A DNA stretch of 64,000 bases from Bacteroidota bacterium (GTDB lineage Bacteria; Bacteroidota; Bacteroidia; Cytophagales; Cyclobacteriaceae), in the NCBI GenBank assembly GCA_022567155.1, contig JADFHN010000008.1, positions 1-64,000 on the forward strand, read 5' to 3'. The notes under the pieces were generated by a model that did not search any database, was not told the DNA's origin, and was given only the letters and a program-made list of their open reading frames with translations. Positions 27,489 to 37,213 of this stretch are shown here, piece after piece. Each line of letters begins with the position of its first letter. Positions within the stretch are counted from its first letter, which is position 1. A program made the translations under genes and the position numbers.

Positions 27489-30400
27489 ATGAAATTCCTG
27501 AAGTACTTGTTTTCAATGTCGTTTGCCGGGGCGTTATTATTAGCGTTTGGAGTAATCATTTGTGTAGCCACTTTTATCGAAAATGATTTTGGGCCAATCG
27601 GTTCACAATCGATTGTGTACAAAGCGCGTTGGTTCGAATTGCTGCTGGCAATTATGGCTGTGAATATGATTGGCGTTATCGTTGTCCAAAAAATGTGGAG
27701 GCGTGAAAAGTGGACTAATTTACTTTTTCACTCGGCTTTTATCACCATTCTCATAGGCGCCGGTATTACCCGGTTTTTTAGCGAAGAAGGGTTGATACAC
27801 ATCAGAGAGGGGGAGGCCTCGAACAGCTTTGTGTCAGACGCTACTTACATGCGTGTTGAAGTGCTTGATGGTGGGAAAAAGCAAGAATTCAACAATAAAG
27901 TACTTTTTAGCCGGATAAAGAATAACAAGTTCGGTAAGGAAATTAAAGTAAACGAAGGTACCCTGAAGCTCAAACTGAAACACTTTATTTTTAACGCCAA
28001 ACAAATTGCCGAGCCTGACCCGGGCTACGGGCAACCGATTGTAACCGTGGCGGTAGCCGGAGAAAATGGAAGGGAATATAGTTTCATCAAAAATGGTGAA
28101 TACATCCATATTAACGGGTTACTTCTTGGGTTAAACACAGCGCATGACCATCTCAATTCCATTCGATTTATTGAAACAGACTCAGGGCTGGTAATACAGG
28201 CTGAAATGCCGGTTAATACCCTGAACATGGATACCCAGGAAGCCGGTAAAATAGAGGCTCACACTACGGTAATAGCGCCCTACAGAACCCTTTTTACCGC
28301 TAACGGAGTAAATTTTGTGCTCAGCGATTATCATCCCGAATCTACCATTAAAATTATTTCTGCACCGGCCGAAAACAATGAACAAACCCTTGACGCCATT
28401 GTGCTGGAAGCAACGTTGGGTTCACAAAAACAAGATGTGGTTTTATTTGGTGGTCAAGGTTTTATCGGTCAACCGGTTTTTCTGCAGTTGGGTGATGTTA
28501 ATATGAACTTGTCTTATGGAGCTAAAAGGATAGAAATACCTTTTTCTATCGAGCTTAAGGATTTTCAATTAGAGCGATATCCCGGTTCCATGAGCCCGTC
28601 ATCCTATGCCAGCGAGGTGATTGTTCATGATGGTAACACCAGTTTTCCATTTAGAATTTATATGAATCACGTACTTGATTATGGCGGTTATCGCTTTTAT
28701 CAATCTTCATACGATCAGGACGAACTGGGTACCGTGTTATCTGTGAATAGAGACCGGCCCGGTACCATGATCACTTACGTGGGGTATATTTTGTTAGCCT
28801 TTGGGTTGATTTCCATTGCATTTTCAAAAAATACAAGATTCCGTCAATTATCAATAATGATTGATGCCGTTCATGAAAAACGCCAAAAACTGGCAGGTGT
28901 ATTCGCTTTGCTGTTTATGCTTTCAGCAAGTTTGGTACAGGCACAAGAGTATCCGGAGGTTCCTTCCAGGCAGCGGGCCGAAGCTTTTGGGAGACTTATC
29001 TATCAATCGAATGAAGGACGAATGGCTCCTATAAATTCATTGGCCAATGATTTACTCCGCAAAATATACAAAACCAGCAGTTTGGGAGGCTACAGCGCTG
29101 ATCAGGTAATATTGGGCATGATGAGCCAACCGCGTGAGTGGCAAAAAGTTAAAATAATAAAGGTAAACCATGCTGACATAAGGAAGGAATTGCTAATCGA
29201 CTCAAAATATGCCAATTACAATCATTTTTTTGACGAAACAGGAAATTATATTTTGCTCGAAAAAGTGAATGCAGCTTATGCTAAAAAACCTTCGATACAA
29301 AACACCCTAGACAAAGAACTTATTAAAGTTGATGAACGCCTCAATATCTGTTATATGATTTACCAGGCCAGTTTGCTTAAAATTTTCCCCGTTCCCATCG
29401 ACCCTGACCATCTTTGGGTTGCCCCGTTTGACCGTGAATTTTATGGCTTATCCGGTACGGACTCAATTTTCGTCAGGAATGCATTGGTTGAATATTTCAA
29501 AAGTTTGTCTAGTGGTGATCTGACATTGGCTGATGACATACTCAATGCGATAAAGAACTATCAGTCAACGTATGGCGCGGCTGTTTTGCCCAGTCCCATT
29601 AAAGTAAATCTTGAAATAAAGTTTAACGAGTGGAATATTTTTGAAAAGCTATTTCCTTATCATATGCTAGTCGGATTTGTGCTGCTCATAGTTTTGTTTG
29701 CCAGGGTACTCAGCCCTAACCTTTTACTGAAATGGCCTTTTAAAGTGTTGGTTGCACTGATCTTTGCCGGCTTTTTGGTACATACTGTTGGCTTAGGTCT
29801 ACGATGTTATATATCGGGCCATGCTCCCTGGAGCAACGGGTATGAAGCTATGATTTATATTGGCTGGGCAAGTTTGCTGGCCGGGTTGGCATTTGGAAAA
29901 AGATCACCAATGACATTGGCTGTTACGGCTATATTGAGTGGTATAATACTATTTGTCGCTCATCTGAGCTTTCTCGACCCTCAGATCACTAACCTGGTTC
30001 CTGTTCTGAAATCATACTGGCTCACCATTCATGTAGCTACAATTACCGCCAGTTATGGGTTCTTTGCTTTAGGGGCTTTGTTGGCTTTTGTCAATCTGGT
30101 TACTATGATTTTCAAAACTCCTGAAAATAACCTGCGTTTGTCACTTTCCATTAAAGAGCTGACGTATGTAATTGAAATGACCCTGACTATCGGGTTGATG
30201 TTGCTTACAATCGGCAACTTTTTAGGTGGAGTGTGGGCCAATGAATCCTGGGGGCGCTACTGGGGTTGGGACCCCAAAGAAACCTGGGCGCTGGCTTCCA
30301 TCGTGTTTTATGCTTTTGTTATTCACATGCGATTTATTCCCGGTATGCAAAGTTTATTCACATTCAATTTTGCTTCGTTAATTACTTTTGCTTCTATCAT

Positions 30401-30575
30401 TATGACCTTTTTCGGTGTAAATTATTACCTGTCAGGATTGCACTCCTATGCAGCGGGAGACCCATTGCCCATTCCAACTTTTGTGTATTACACAATTGCA
30501 GTAGTAGCCATCATCAGTTTGATGGCATATTGGAACAATAACCGATTAATATATAGCTATGAATCAGAAGAATAA
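27489..30575 (+). CDS. ccsA: ResB-CcsA fusion, cytochrome c biogenesis (System II)
   Basis: The protein (about 1028 residues from ATG 27489; a TTG two codons earlier is unnecessary) joins ResB and CcsA. The N-terminal half has three membrane helices (11-30, 50-70, 82-100), a large periplasmic ResB domain and a helix near residue 435. After an exported linker comes the CcsA half, from about residue 715, with at least seven helices and the heme-handling tryptophan-rich motif (WGRYWGWDPKETW). System II exports heme and ligates it to CxxCH motifs outside the membrane. It lies directly upstream of nrfHA, whose products need many hemes attached, so it is likely dedicated to, or at least supports, that system. 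Confidence 0.93.
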   Translation: MKFLKYLFSMSFAGALLLAFGVIICVATFIENDFGPIGSQSIVYKARWFELLLAIMAVNMIGVIVVQKMWRREKWTNLLFHSAFITILIGAGITRFFSEEGLIHIREGEASNSFVSDATYMRVEVLDGGKKQEFNNKVLFSRIKNNKFGKEIKVNEGTLKLKLKHFIFNAKQIAEPDPGYGQPIVTVAVAGENGREYSFIKNGEYIHINGLLLGLNTAHDHLNSIRFIETDSGLVIQAEMPVNTLNMDTQEAGKIEAHTTVIAPYRTLFTANGVNFVLSDYHPESTIKIISAPAENNEQTLDAIVLEATLGSQKQDVVLFGGQGFIGQPVFLQLGDVNMNLSYGAKRIEIPFSIELKDFQLERYPGSMSPSSYASEVIVHDGNTSFPFRIYMNHVLDYGGYRFYQSSYDQDELGTVLSVNRDRPGTMITYVGYILLAFGLISIAFSKNTRFRQLSIMIDAVHEKRQKLAGVFALLFMLSASLVQAQEYPEVPSRQRAEAFGRLIYQSNEGRMAPINSLANDLLRKIYKTSSLGGYSADQVILGMMSQPREWQKVKIIKVNHADIRKELLIDSKYANYNHFFDETGNYILLEKVNAAYAKKPSIQNTLDKELIKVDERLNICYMIYQASLLKIFPVPIDPDHLWVAPFDREFYGLSGTDSIFVRNALVEYFKSLSSGDLTLADDILNAIKNYQSTYGAAVLPSPIKVNLEIKFNEWNIFEKLFPYHMLVGFVLLIVLFARVLSPNLLLKWPFKVLVALIFAGFLVHTVGLGLRCYISGHAPWSNGYEAMIYIGWASLLAGLAFGKRSPMTLAVTAILSGIILFVAHLSFLDPQITNLVPVLKSYWLTIHVATITASYGFFALGALLAFVNLVTMIFKTPENNLRLSLSIKELTYVIEMTLTIGLMLLTIGNFLGGVWANESWGRYWGWDPKETWALASIVFYAFVIHMRFIPGMQSLFTFNFASLITFASIIMTFFGVNYYLSGLHSYAAGDPLPIPTFVYYTIAVVAIISLMAYWNNNRLIYSYESEE

Positions 30576-30882
30576 ATGACCAAAACTTCTTGAGAACCAA
30601 CGAAATCCGGAATCGTTCGTATGCTATTTAACCCAACTCACACTAAACGGCTTACATCGATTAAAAAGTGTAATAATTGTCATTTTAATTAATCCACATT
30701 CACGTTTCACTTCGGGCGTATGCTGTAGTCGAATACTATGGAGGCGGCGCGACGGAACGTCCTGGGGTTTAATACAATTTAATTTAATTTTTTTGCTCTT
30801 TTTCATGCTATATTTGAAATCAAGTGAAAAAAAATACCATCGATAATTTTATACGACCTTTGAAAATTAAATATTATTACGT

Positions 30883-31461
30883 ATGAAATTGATGTCCTAT
30901 TTAAAGCCTCCTCCACAATGGATAATTTTTGTAACTGTATTGGTAGGAGCATTTGTGGGCTTGTTACTGTATAGTGTTTATATTTCTAATGCATACTCAT
31001 ATCTTTCAGACGACCCAAAAACATGTGTTAACTGTCACGTAATGATGCCTGAATATGCCACATGGCAACATAGTTCTCATAGCAGGGTAGCCACTTGCAA
31101 CGACTGTCACGTGCCTCACACCAATCCGGTGGCAAAATATGCCTTTAAGGCAATGGATGGGCTGGGTCATGCTACCGCATTTACCCTGCGAAAGGAATCT
31201 CAGGTAATTCGGATAAAAGAACGGGGGAGCGTTGTTGTTCAGGAGAATTGCAAACGATGTCATAGTGAACTGGTTTTAAATGTAGGGTTATTAAATATTA
31301 CACCTGAAAAAGCAAGACATGGAGAAGGCAAATTATGCTGGGAATGCCATCGTGAAGTACCCCATGGAAGAGTAAAGGGCCTTTCTTCAACGCCCAATGC
31401 CAGGGTTCCATTGCTGGGTAGCCCTGTGCCTGATTGGTTAAGAAAACAGACGAATAAATAA
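30883..31461 (+). CDS. nrfH: Cytochrome c nitrite reductase small subunit
   Basis: The 192-residue protein has an N-terminal membrane anchor (about 13-33) and four CxxCH heme sites at residues 48-52, 72-76, 123-127 and 152-156. This is the NapC/NirT-type tetraheme NrfH, which oxidises menaquinol and passes electrons to NrfA. It is followed by nrfA after 10 bases. A menaquinone cluster lies in this window at 43..49 kb. Length and heme spacing are normal. A TATATTTG element at 30809..30816 might be its -7 box. Confidence 0.94.
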   Translation: MKLMSYLKPPPQWIIFVTVLVGAFVGLLLYSVYISNAYSYLSDDPKTCVNCHVMMPEYATWQHSSHSRVATCNDCHVPHTNPVAKYAFKAMDGLGHATAFTLRKESQVIRIKERGSVVVQENCKRCHSELVLNVGLLNITPEKARHGEGKLCWECHREVPHGRVKGLSSTPNARVPLLGSPVPDWLRKQTNK

Positions 31462-31471
31462 AACATAAAAA

Positions 31472-32998
31472 ATGAGTACAATAAGACAAACTGCAAAAAA
31501 ACGGCCATGGTTACTATGGGTTTTGTTTGCTCTAACCGTATTAGTTGTTTTTATTTTAGGCTTACTTTCGACCAGTATTATGGAACGAAGAGTTGAAACA
31601 TTGTACATCGACCGGCCGAAAATAGAAATTGCTCCATTTGAACCTCGGGGAGAAATTTGGGGTAAAAATTATCCTAATCAATATGACTCCTGGAAATCTA
31701 CTGAAGATACCAGCTTTATGAGCAAGTATAATGGCAATGTCAACATTGATATGCTTGAAAGGTACCCTTCGCTGGTAATTTTATGGGCAGGATATGGTTT
31801 CTCTAAAGATTACAACCAATCGAAGGGGCACATGTACGCAATAAAGGATCTTATGCACAGCCTCCGCACCGGAGCGCCAAAAACACCGGATGCTGGCCCT
31901 ATGCCATCCACATGCTGGGCTTGCAAAAGTCCGGATGTGCCTCGCTTAATGAGTGAAGTAGGCCCAAGGGAATTTTACTCCGGTAAATGGGCCAAATATG
32001 GAGGTGAGCAAGTAAACCCGGTAGGTTGTGCCGATTGCCATGATGAGAAAACAATGGATTTAAAAATAACACGTCCTGCTTTAATAGAAGCCTTTGAAAG
32101 AAGAGGAGAAGACATTACTAAAGCTACGCATCAGCAAATGCGTTCGCTGGTATGTGCTCAATGCCATGTTGAATATTACTTTAATAAGAAAAAACCTGCC
32201 GAAGGTGTGCCATACCTGACGTTGCCATGGGATAATGGCATAACAGTTGAAGCTATGGAAGAATATTATAATAATATAGAATTTAGTGACTGGACACACC
32301 AACTAAGTAAAGCCCCTATGCTCAAAGCCCAGCATCCTGGCTACGAGTTGTATTCACAAGGTATTCATGCCCAACGAGGTGTTTCTTGTGCCGATTGCCA
32401 TATGCCCTACCGTTCGGAAGGTGGGGTAAAATATACCGATCATAAAATTCAAAGCCCTTTAAATAACATTTCCAATTCTTGTGTGGTTTGCCACCGTGAG
32501 AGTGAAGCAGTACTAAGGAAAAGCGTTTATGACAATATGGACCGCGTAGTTGAAGCCAGAAGTATATTGGAGCATTTGCTTGTAAAACTACATATTGAAG
32601 CGGAGTTTGCCTGGAAGAAAGGTGCAATGAAAGAACAAATGAAGGATATTCTCATGGACATTCGTCGTGGTCAATGGCGGTGGGATTATGCCGCAGCGAG
32701 CCATGGTGGTGCTTTTCATGCTCCGGTGGAAGCATTACGTGTGATAAGCACAGGTATTTCAATCGCCCAGGATGGAAGATTGAAATTAGCAAGGGTGCTT
32801 TCCGATCTTGGATATAATGAAGTCGTTCCATTGCCCGATGTTTCAACTAAGGCTAAAGCTCAAGCATATATTGGTCTCGACATGGCTAAACTTAATGCTG
32901 AAAAACTGGATTTTATTGAAAATATACTTCCACAGTGGTTGGAAAAAGGTAAACAAAGAGAGTCTGCATATACAACCAAATCAGTTACAGGTAGTTAA
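31472..32998 (+). CDS. nrfA: Ammonia-forming cytochrome c nitrite reductase (catalytic subunit)
   Basis: The 508-residue periplasmic enzyme reduces nitrite to ammonium with six electrons. It has an N-terminal membrane/signal segment (about 14-36), the hallmark CWACK heme 1 site with lysine (residues 148-152), and four CxxCH sites (CADCH, CAQCH, CADCH, CVVCH). Conserved active-site regions with a Tyr and a His (QRGVSCADCHMPY) are present. It forms a complex with NrfH upstream. The TRGAPKTPDAG and AASHGGAFH segments match the family. Confidence 0.95.
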   Translation: MSTIRQTAKKRPWLLWVLFALTVLVVFILGLLSTSIMERRVETLYIDRPKIEIAPFEPRGEIWGKNYPNQYDSWKSTEDTSFMSKYNGNVNIDMLERYPSLVILWAGYGFSKDYNQSKGHMYAIKDLMHSLRTGAPKTPDAGPMPSTCWACKSPDVPRLMSEVGPREFYSGKWAKYGGEQVNPVGCADCHDEKTMDLKITRPALIEAFERRGEDITKATHQQMRSLVCAQCHVEYYFNKKKPAEGVPYLTLPWDNGITVEAMEEYYNNIEFSDWTHQLSKAPMLKAQHPGYELYSQGIHAQRGVSCADCHMPYRSEGGVKYTDHKIQSPLNNISNSCVVCHRESEAVLRKSVYDNMDRVVEARSILEHLLVKLHIEAEFAWKKGAMKEQMKDILMDIRRGQWRWDYAAASHGGAFHAPVEALRVISTGISIAQDGRLKLARVLSDLGYNEVVPLPDVSTKAKAQAYIGLDMAKLNAEKLDFIENILPQWLEKGKQRESAYTTKSVTGS

Positions 32999-33015
32999 CA
33001 TCAGCTTATTTTTAG

Positions 33016-33178
33016 GGTAAGCCGCCTCTTTCTCTTTACGTCGAACAGAAAGGCACAATTATCACTATTGCTCAATACCCAGACTGGAAGACTCAGAGTG
33101 GCGTTCTTATAGACCATTTTTATAATCAGCTACAAATGCAATTTGCTGCTACGTTGGGTTCCTGGGGTAAAATGTGTG
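33016..33178 (+). other. Short coding-like remnant after nrfA
   Basis: One plus-strand frame stays open for about 60 codons (33016..33198) and reads like protein (SLYVEQKGTIITIAQYPDW, then QSGVLIDHFYNQLQ), with no start codon. It overlaps the end of the convergent peptidase gene. The family was not recognised. It may be a gene remnant or chance. Confidence 0.25.
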
Positions 33179-35110
33179 TTATCTTTCAAGTTTTATAGGT
33201 ACTTCGATATATCCGCCCCGTGTTGATAAAACTTTCACCTTTCCTTCCACACTTTCTTTTCCTTTTACATGCACCATAAAACGTACGGTTTTGCTTTCCC
33301 CGGGCGCCGTATAACCCGCCCGGATGGTTTTATCATGTGTTTCAGGTTGAGTGATGGTCACTACGGGGTCATTTACTTTCATTAATTCTTTTTCAAACTC
33401 CAGTTGCGCCCGGTCTTCACGCACAATTTTAATAAGTTGAGCCTGCTTCAGCGCAGTGGGAAGGTTGCCTTTGTTTGTCCATGTTACGGTAATTGTGTAC
33501 GTGGCGTCCTCTTTGTCCTTTTCCATCTGTTTTATTTCTACCTGATCAATGACAAGCAGGGGCAGGTCTTTGGCCATCGCCACGTTAAACAACGCCTGAC
33601 GGCGGGCCCATTTCTCAAGCTGATCAGGAGGCCCGTTCTGTGCAAAGAACTTGGGGTGAAAGCCACCGATTTCCACTTCTCCAAGCACCGGATGCGTAAA
33701 CGGCTCCCATTCCCTGAATCCCTTTCCGCCATTTTCTTCTTCATCCCATTGCAGGCCGTCGTAGTCGTCATAAATACCGTCGTTGTTATAGTCTTTGTGG
33801 CGGCCGCCATTCCACAGTTCGTCACCGTACCAGATGGCGCCGTAGTAGAAATAGCCGAAATCCGGCCCGTGCCCGAAAAGGGGAGAAGGCCTGGAGGGGT
33901 CACCGGTTACCTGGTTGACAGGATTACGCGTCATATAGGTTTCATACACATCGCCCGCCCAGGGATATTCGGTGATGGAAAGACCCAGCTTGTCATATTT
34001 CTCATAATAAGCCAGGTCTTCCGGAAACATGCGTTCAACGCTTTTGGAGGTAGAAGGAGGACGCAGGTGCATAGGCACTCGTGTATCCATCGAATTGGCA
34101 ACCGACACATTAGGATGGGTAAGGAGCCACATCACCACGGCGCGGCTTTCCGGCTCGCTCATTGGCTGTTCGCCGGCGCCAAACTGGGTATAACCGCGTT
34201 TGGTAAGGTCTTTATCCGTATCCGGACGCCAGTTCTCAGGGTAGTTGCGATGCAGGTCGAGGCCGCCTACACCGTCTTCGTTGTATTTGCCGTCGCCGTC
34301 GTTATCAATCCCTTCGCTGATCACCATCCAGTCGCCTTTGCCTTCCGGCACCCGTTTCATCAGCCGTCCGGTAGTGTCACGGGGATCCAGAATGTGTGTG
34401 CCCTTATCTTCATCACCCGGTTTTACTTTATATCTGATGGAATAGATAATGCCGTCACCGTCAAGGTCTTCGTAGGGGTCTTCATCCACAAGGCCGTCAC
34501 GGTCGCTGTCGTGGGGCCTGATGCTGCTGCGGTTACGCTGGGCAGTGTGGAGGTAAAGGTTAGAGCCGTCCGGGTTGTTTTGTGGTTTCAGATAGATGGC
34601 GCGGGTGTCAATCAGGTGAGTGATTTCTTCGTCTTTCCCATAGTTTTCGAGCAGGTATCTGATCATCCAGAGTATGGATTCGCTGCTGGTGATTTCCCCG
34701 CTATGCCTTCCGCCTTCAAAAAACGCAGCGGGTTTATCGGTATCTTTTCCGGTTTCTTTGTTGGTAAGCGTAACCTGCAATATAGGCCTGCCTTCAAAGC
34801 TCTGTGCTACTTCATACAGGTCCATGATGTCGGGGTATTGTGCTGCCCAACGCTCCAGCCAGGTGTACATGACATCCACCGTATGGTAAGTGTCGAAAGT
34901 CAGGGTTTCGCCGGCTTCATATTCCACCTCCGGATGGCGGTATTGCTTAAAAAAACTAATGCCGTGCCGTTGTCCCTTCACGGTGTACCATACGGAGTCT
35001 TTGTCGGATTCCGGCCAGGAAGGTGTATGCAGGGGACGATAACCCTGGGCCAAAAGTGAACCGGTGATCAACATAGTGATGCATAAGGTTGTAAGGTTTT
35101 TGATTTTCAT
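33179..35110 (-). CDS. Secreted M14-family zinc carboxypeptidase
   Basis: The 643-residue protein has a signal peptide (cleavage near residue 21) and an M14 carboxypeptidase domain. Zinc ligands are seen in GGRHSGEI (His136, Glu139), with a substrate-binding NNPDGSN segment and a later ligand histidine expected near the HLRPPS region. Acidic Asp-rich inserts (DSDRDGLVDEDPYEDLDGDG) resemble calcium-binding loops. A C-terminal beta domain follows (about 540-643). It would cleave peptides outside the cell or in the periplasm. A 551-codon open frame on the opposite strand is a by-product of the GC-rich third positions. Confidence 0.88.
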   Translation of the reverse strand: MKIKNLTTLCITMLITGSLLAQGYRPLHTPSWPESDKDSVWYTVKGQRHGISFFKQYRHPEVEYEAGETLTFDTYHTVDVMYTWLERWAAQYPDIMDLYEVAQSFEGRPILQVTLTNKETGKDTDKPAAFFEGGRHSGEITSSESILWMIRYLLENYGKDEEITHLIDTRAIYLKPQNNPDGSNLYLHTAQRNRSSIRPHDSDRDGLVDEDPYEDLDGDGIIYSIRYKVKPGDEDKGTHILDPRDTTGRLMKRVPEGKGDWMVISEGIDNDGDGKYNEDGVGGLDLHRNYPENWRPDTDKDLTKRGYTQFGAGEQPMSEPESRAVVMWLLTHPNVSVANSMDTRVPMHLRPPSTSKSVERMFPEDLAYYEKYDKLGLSITEYPWAGDVYETYMTRNPVNQVTGDPSRPSPLFGHGPDFGYFYYGAIWYGDELWNGGRHKDYNNDGIYDDYDGLQWDEEENGGKGFREWEPFTHPVLGEVEIGGFHPKFFAQNGPPDQLEKWARRQALFNVAMAKDLPLLVIDQVEIKQMEKDKEDATYTITVTWTNKGNLPTALKQAQLIKIVREDRAQLEFEKELMKVNDPVVTITQPETHDKTIRAGYTAPGESKTVRFMVHVKGKESVEGKVKVLSTRGGYIEVPIKLER

Positions 35111-35434
35111 TTTTTTATTGTTTGTTCTTACTTTTTTCGTATGAGATTGCAGCTCAATTTATGAAACTCTTTTGAATACCTGACAACGTTTATAACAGAA
35201 TATTACCGGTTGTAAAAAGTAAACCCTGGAGCTTCTACCACAGTCGGCCAGACCAGAGTAGAATAGATTGGCACAAGTATCTCACCACCGCTCCTTACCG
35301 ATGCTGGAATACTGCGCTAGGTTGGAAGTAAGTCGTATTCAATATAAGAATCCAAACAACCAAAGAGGTATTTTTTTATTAAAACCGATTTCGATGTCAT
35401 CAGCCACAATGTATGCATTTGATTGATATTTTCT

Positions 35435-35457
35435 CGGACACCAGTATTTAGTGTCCG
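35435..35457. repeat. Palindrome CGGACAC-N9-GTGTCCG
   Basis: Seven-base perfect arms surround CAGTATTTA. The core CGGACACCAGTA matches the ends of the 204-bp element at 17231..17434. It lies in a roughly 700-base gap between genes, and may be the joined ends left after element loss. Confidence 0.55.
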
Positions 35458-35500
35458 TCTATAAATTCAGTGTTTAGTTCTGAAAGTTTGCTATCAAGGC

Positions 35501-35719
35501 TTGCGAAGCCCGAAAAATGTGAGTTTACATTTCGTAAATGACCATTTTGAGGGCAAGTGTAACGCAGATAGCGGACTTTATGGACAAACACTAATTAGTA
35601 ATAACTTATTGCTTACCGTAAAAACCAAAAGAGTCAAATCGGAGTCTGCTGCTCTGGCGATGGCTGAAACCCTACCTCTGGACCGGATTGATGAACTTGT
35701 GAAATCCGTCTTTCAATAG
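35501..35719 (+). other. Doubtful small open frame
   Basis: The frame gives about 72 residues ending in MAETLPLDRIDELVKSVFQ, which has a protein-like composition, but it lacks a good start codon (TTG) and no family was recognised. It lies between the 35435 palindrome and the 35724 heptamer array. It may be the tail of a lost gene. No other gene is seen in 35111..35826. Confidence 0.2.
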
Positions 35720-35723
35720 GTAA

Positions 35724-35772
35724 GACTCAAGGCTCAAAGCTCAAGACTCAAAGCTCAAGACTCAAGACTCTA
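35724..35772. repeat. Seven-unit 7-bp tandem repeat
   Basis: Seven consecutive heptamers alternate between GACTCAA, GGCTCAA and AGCTCAA, ending in GACTCTA. The motif is the same as at 8545..8568. A second, shorter repeat (CCAACTGCCCACTGCCCACT, about 35801..35820) follows just before the stop codon of dinB. The copy number probably varies between strains. Confidence 0.75.
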
Positions 35773-35826
35773 AGTTATTATACTCAGCATTTGCGAATTG
35801 CCAACTGCCCACTGCCCACTGAAACA

Positions 35827-37014
35827 TCACCCTCTAAACATATTCATATCCATCCGTACCCTCCGGCTTACATCCATAGCTATGGCACGTACCAGTGCGC
35901 CCGATCCGTATCTGGCTTTGATCCTGTCCATGGCCTGATACAGCCTGATGACTTCCTCGGTGTCGTCAAACAGGTTGATCTGGTAATGGCCGTGCACGAG
36001 ATTGCTGAGCCGCACACCCACCAGCCGGAGCCGCATGCGCCGGGTGTATAGCTTGTCGAACAGCTCCAGGGCTAATTTAATAAGCGTCTGGTCTGATGAG
36101 GTGTATGGTATATGCGCCTGTTTGATTTCCGTATCGAAGTTGGAATACCTGATCTTTACGGTAATACAGGAAGTAAGTTTCTTTTTTTTCCGCAGCTTAA
36201 ATGTGAGTTTTTCCACCATGGCAATGAGTATGGACCTGAGCCTGTGTACGTCAATGGTGTCGGCGCTGAAGGTGGACTCGGTGGATATCGATTTTTGCTC
36301 CGTGTAGGGCACTACGGGGGAGTTATCGATGGCATTGGCTTTGTTCCACAGCACGATGCCGTTTTTCCCAAAAGCACTTTGGAGCATTTTCAGTGGCATT
36401 TCGCGGAGCGTGCGCACCGTACGGATCCCCATGTCGTACAGAAACTGCGTTGTTTTTTCGCCTACCATAGGTATTTTTTTTACCGACAAGGGTGCCAGAA
36501 AATCCTGTTCTTTACCTGCAGGGATCTGTTTTTCCCCATTGGGCTTGTATTCGCCTACGGCCACTTTCGATACCAGCTTATTGACCGATAATCCCATGGA
36601 AATGGGCAGGCCTGTTTCGTTGATGATCTTTCTTCGCAGTTCCCTGGCCCATTTGAATGCACCGAAAAACCGCTCCATGCCGGACAAGTCGATGTAGAAC
36701 TCGTCGATGGAGGCTTTTTCGAACAGGGGCGATTCTTCCCTGATGATACCGGTGATGGTAGCGGAAAAACGCGTGTAGGCTTCCATATCACCCGATATAA
36801 ACAACGCATCCGGACAAAGCTGCCGGGCCAGCCGGGCAGGCATGGCCGAATGAATGCCGAACAGGCGGGCTTCGTAACTGCATGAAGCCACTACGCCACG
36901 GTTGCCGGTGCCCCCGATGATCAGGGGTTTGCCTTTCAACCTGCTGTCGCGAAGGCATTCCACGGATACAAAAAAGGTATCCAGATCCATATGAATGATG
37001 GCGCGTTCCGGCAT
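35827..37014 (-). CDS. dinB: DNA polymerase IV, Y-family translesion polymerase
   Basis: The 395-residue protein has the Y-family catalytic residues: HMDLDTFFVSVE near the start (Asp10), the steric region CSYEARLFGI, and SIDEFYIDLSG (Asp/Glu near 107). Thumb helix-hairpin-helix and little-finger domains follow. A clamp-binding motif QINLF is visible at residues 345-349. It bypasses DNA lesions with low fidelity. The divergent intergenic region with the small gene at 37214 carries two copies of the TACTAA-N5-TTAGT(A/T) operator, also found before the dnaE-type gene and the S24 repressor. Confidence 0.95.
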   Translation of the reverse strand: MPERAIIHMDLDTFFVSVECLRDSRLKGKPLIIGGTGNRGVVASCSYEARLFGIHSAMPARLARQLCPDALFISGDMEAYTRFSATITGIIREESPLFEKASIDEFYIDLSGMERFFGAFKWARELRRKIINETGLPISMGLSVNKLVSKVAVGEYKPNGEKQIPAGKEQDFLAPLSVKKIPMVGEKTTQFLYDMGIRTVRTLREMPLKMLQSAFGKNGIVLWNKANAIDNSPVVPYTEQKSISTESTFSADTIDVHRLRSILIAMVEKLTFKLRKKKKLTSCITVKIRYSNFDTEIKQAHIPYTSSDQTLIKLALELFDKLYTRRMRLRLVGVRLSNLVHGHYQINLFDDTEEVIRLYQAMDRIKARYGSGALVRAIAMDVSRRVRMDMNMFRG

Positions 37015-37117
37015 TGTTATTTATTGATTTGGTCATTTGTATCGCTCCGGCAGCACAGACCTAAAGTCTTTGCAGCCGGGCTCCCACTGATGTTTTTCCC
37101 AATAGTTTTAGTTATAT

Positions 37118-37134
37118 TACTAAAATAATTAGTT
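37118..37134. promoter_or_regulatory. 17-bp operator TACTAA-AATAA-TTAGTT (dinB side)
   Basis: This is one of two sites in the divergent region between dinB and the small gene. The right arm differs from the consensus only in the last base. It lies about 104 bases upstream of the dinB start, so it most likely serves dinB. Confidence 0.7.
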
Positions 37135-37179
37135 AATATTTTTATTTTCAATTAAAATGTGTTATATTCACCGTAAAAA

Positions 37180-37196
37180 TACTAAAAATATTAGTT
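37180..37196. promoter_or_regulatory. 17-bp operator TACTAA-AAATA-TTAGTT (small-gene side)
   Basis: The second site ends 17 bases before the ATG at 37214 and has the same spacer (AAATA) as the site at 25552..25568. Its position suits repression of the plus-strand gene. Confidence 0.7.
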
Positions 37197-37213
37197 AAAA
37201 GCAGTATAATTAA

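Noticed and set aside
33404-35059. Long plus-strand open frame of 551 codons
   Set aside because: It lies wholly opposite the clear M14 carboxypeptidase gene, and its translation has no domain or sensible composition.
35590-35603. CACTAATTAGTA as another S24 operator
   Set aside because: The half-sites abut with no 5-base spacer, and no gene start is near.
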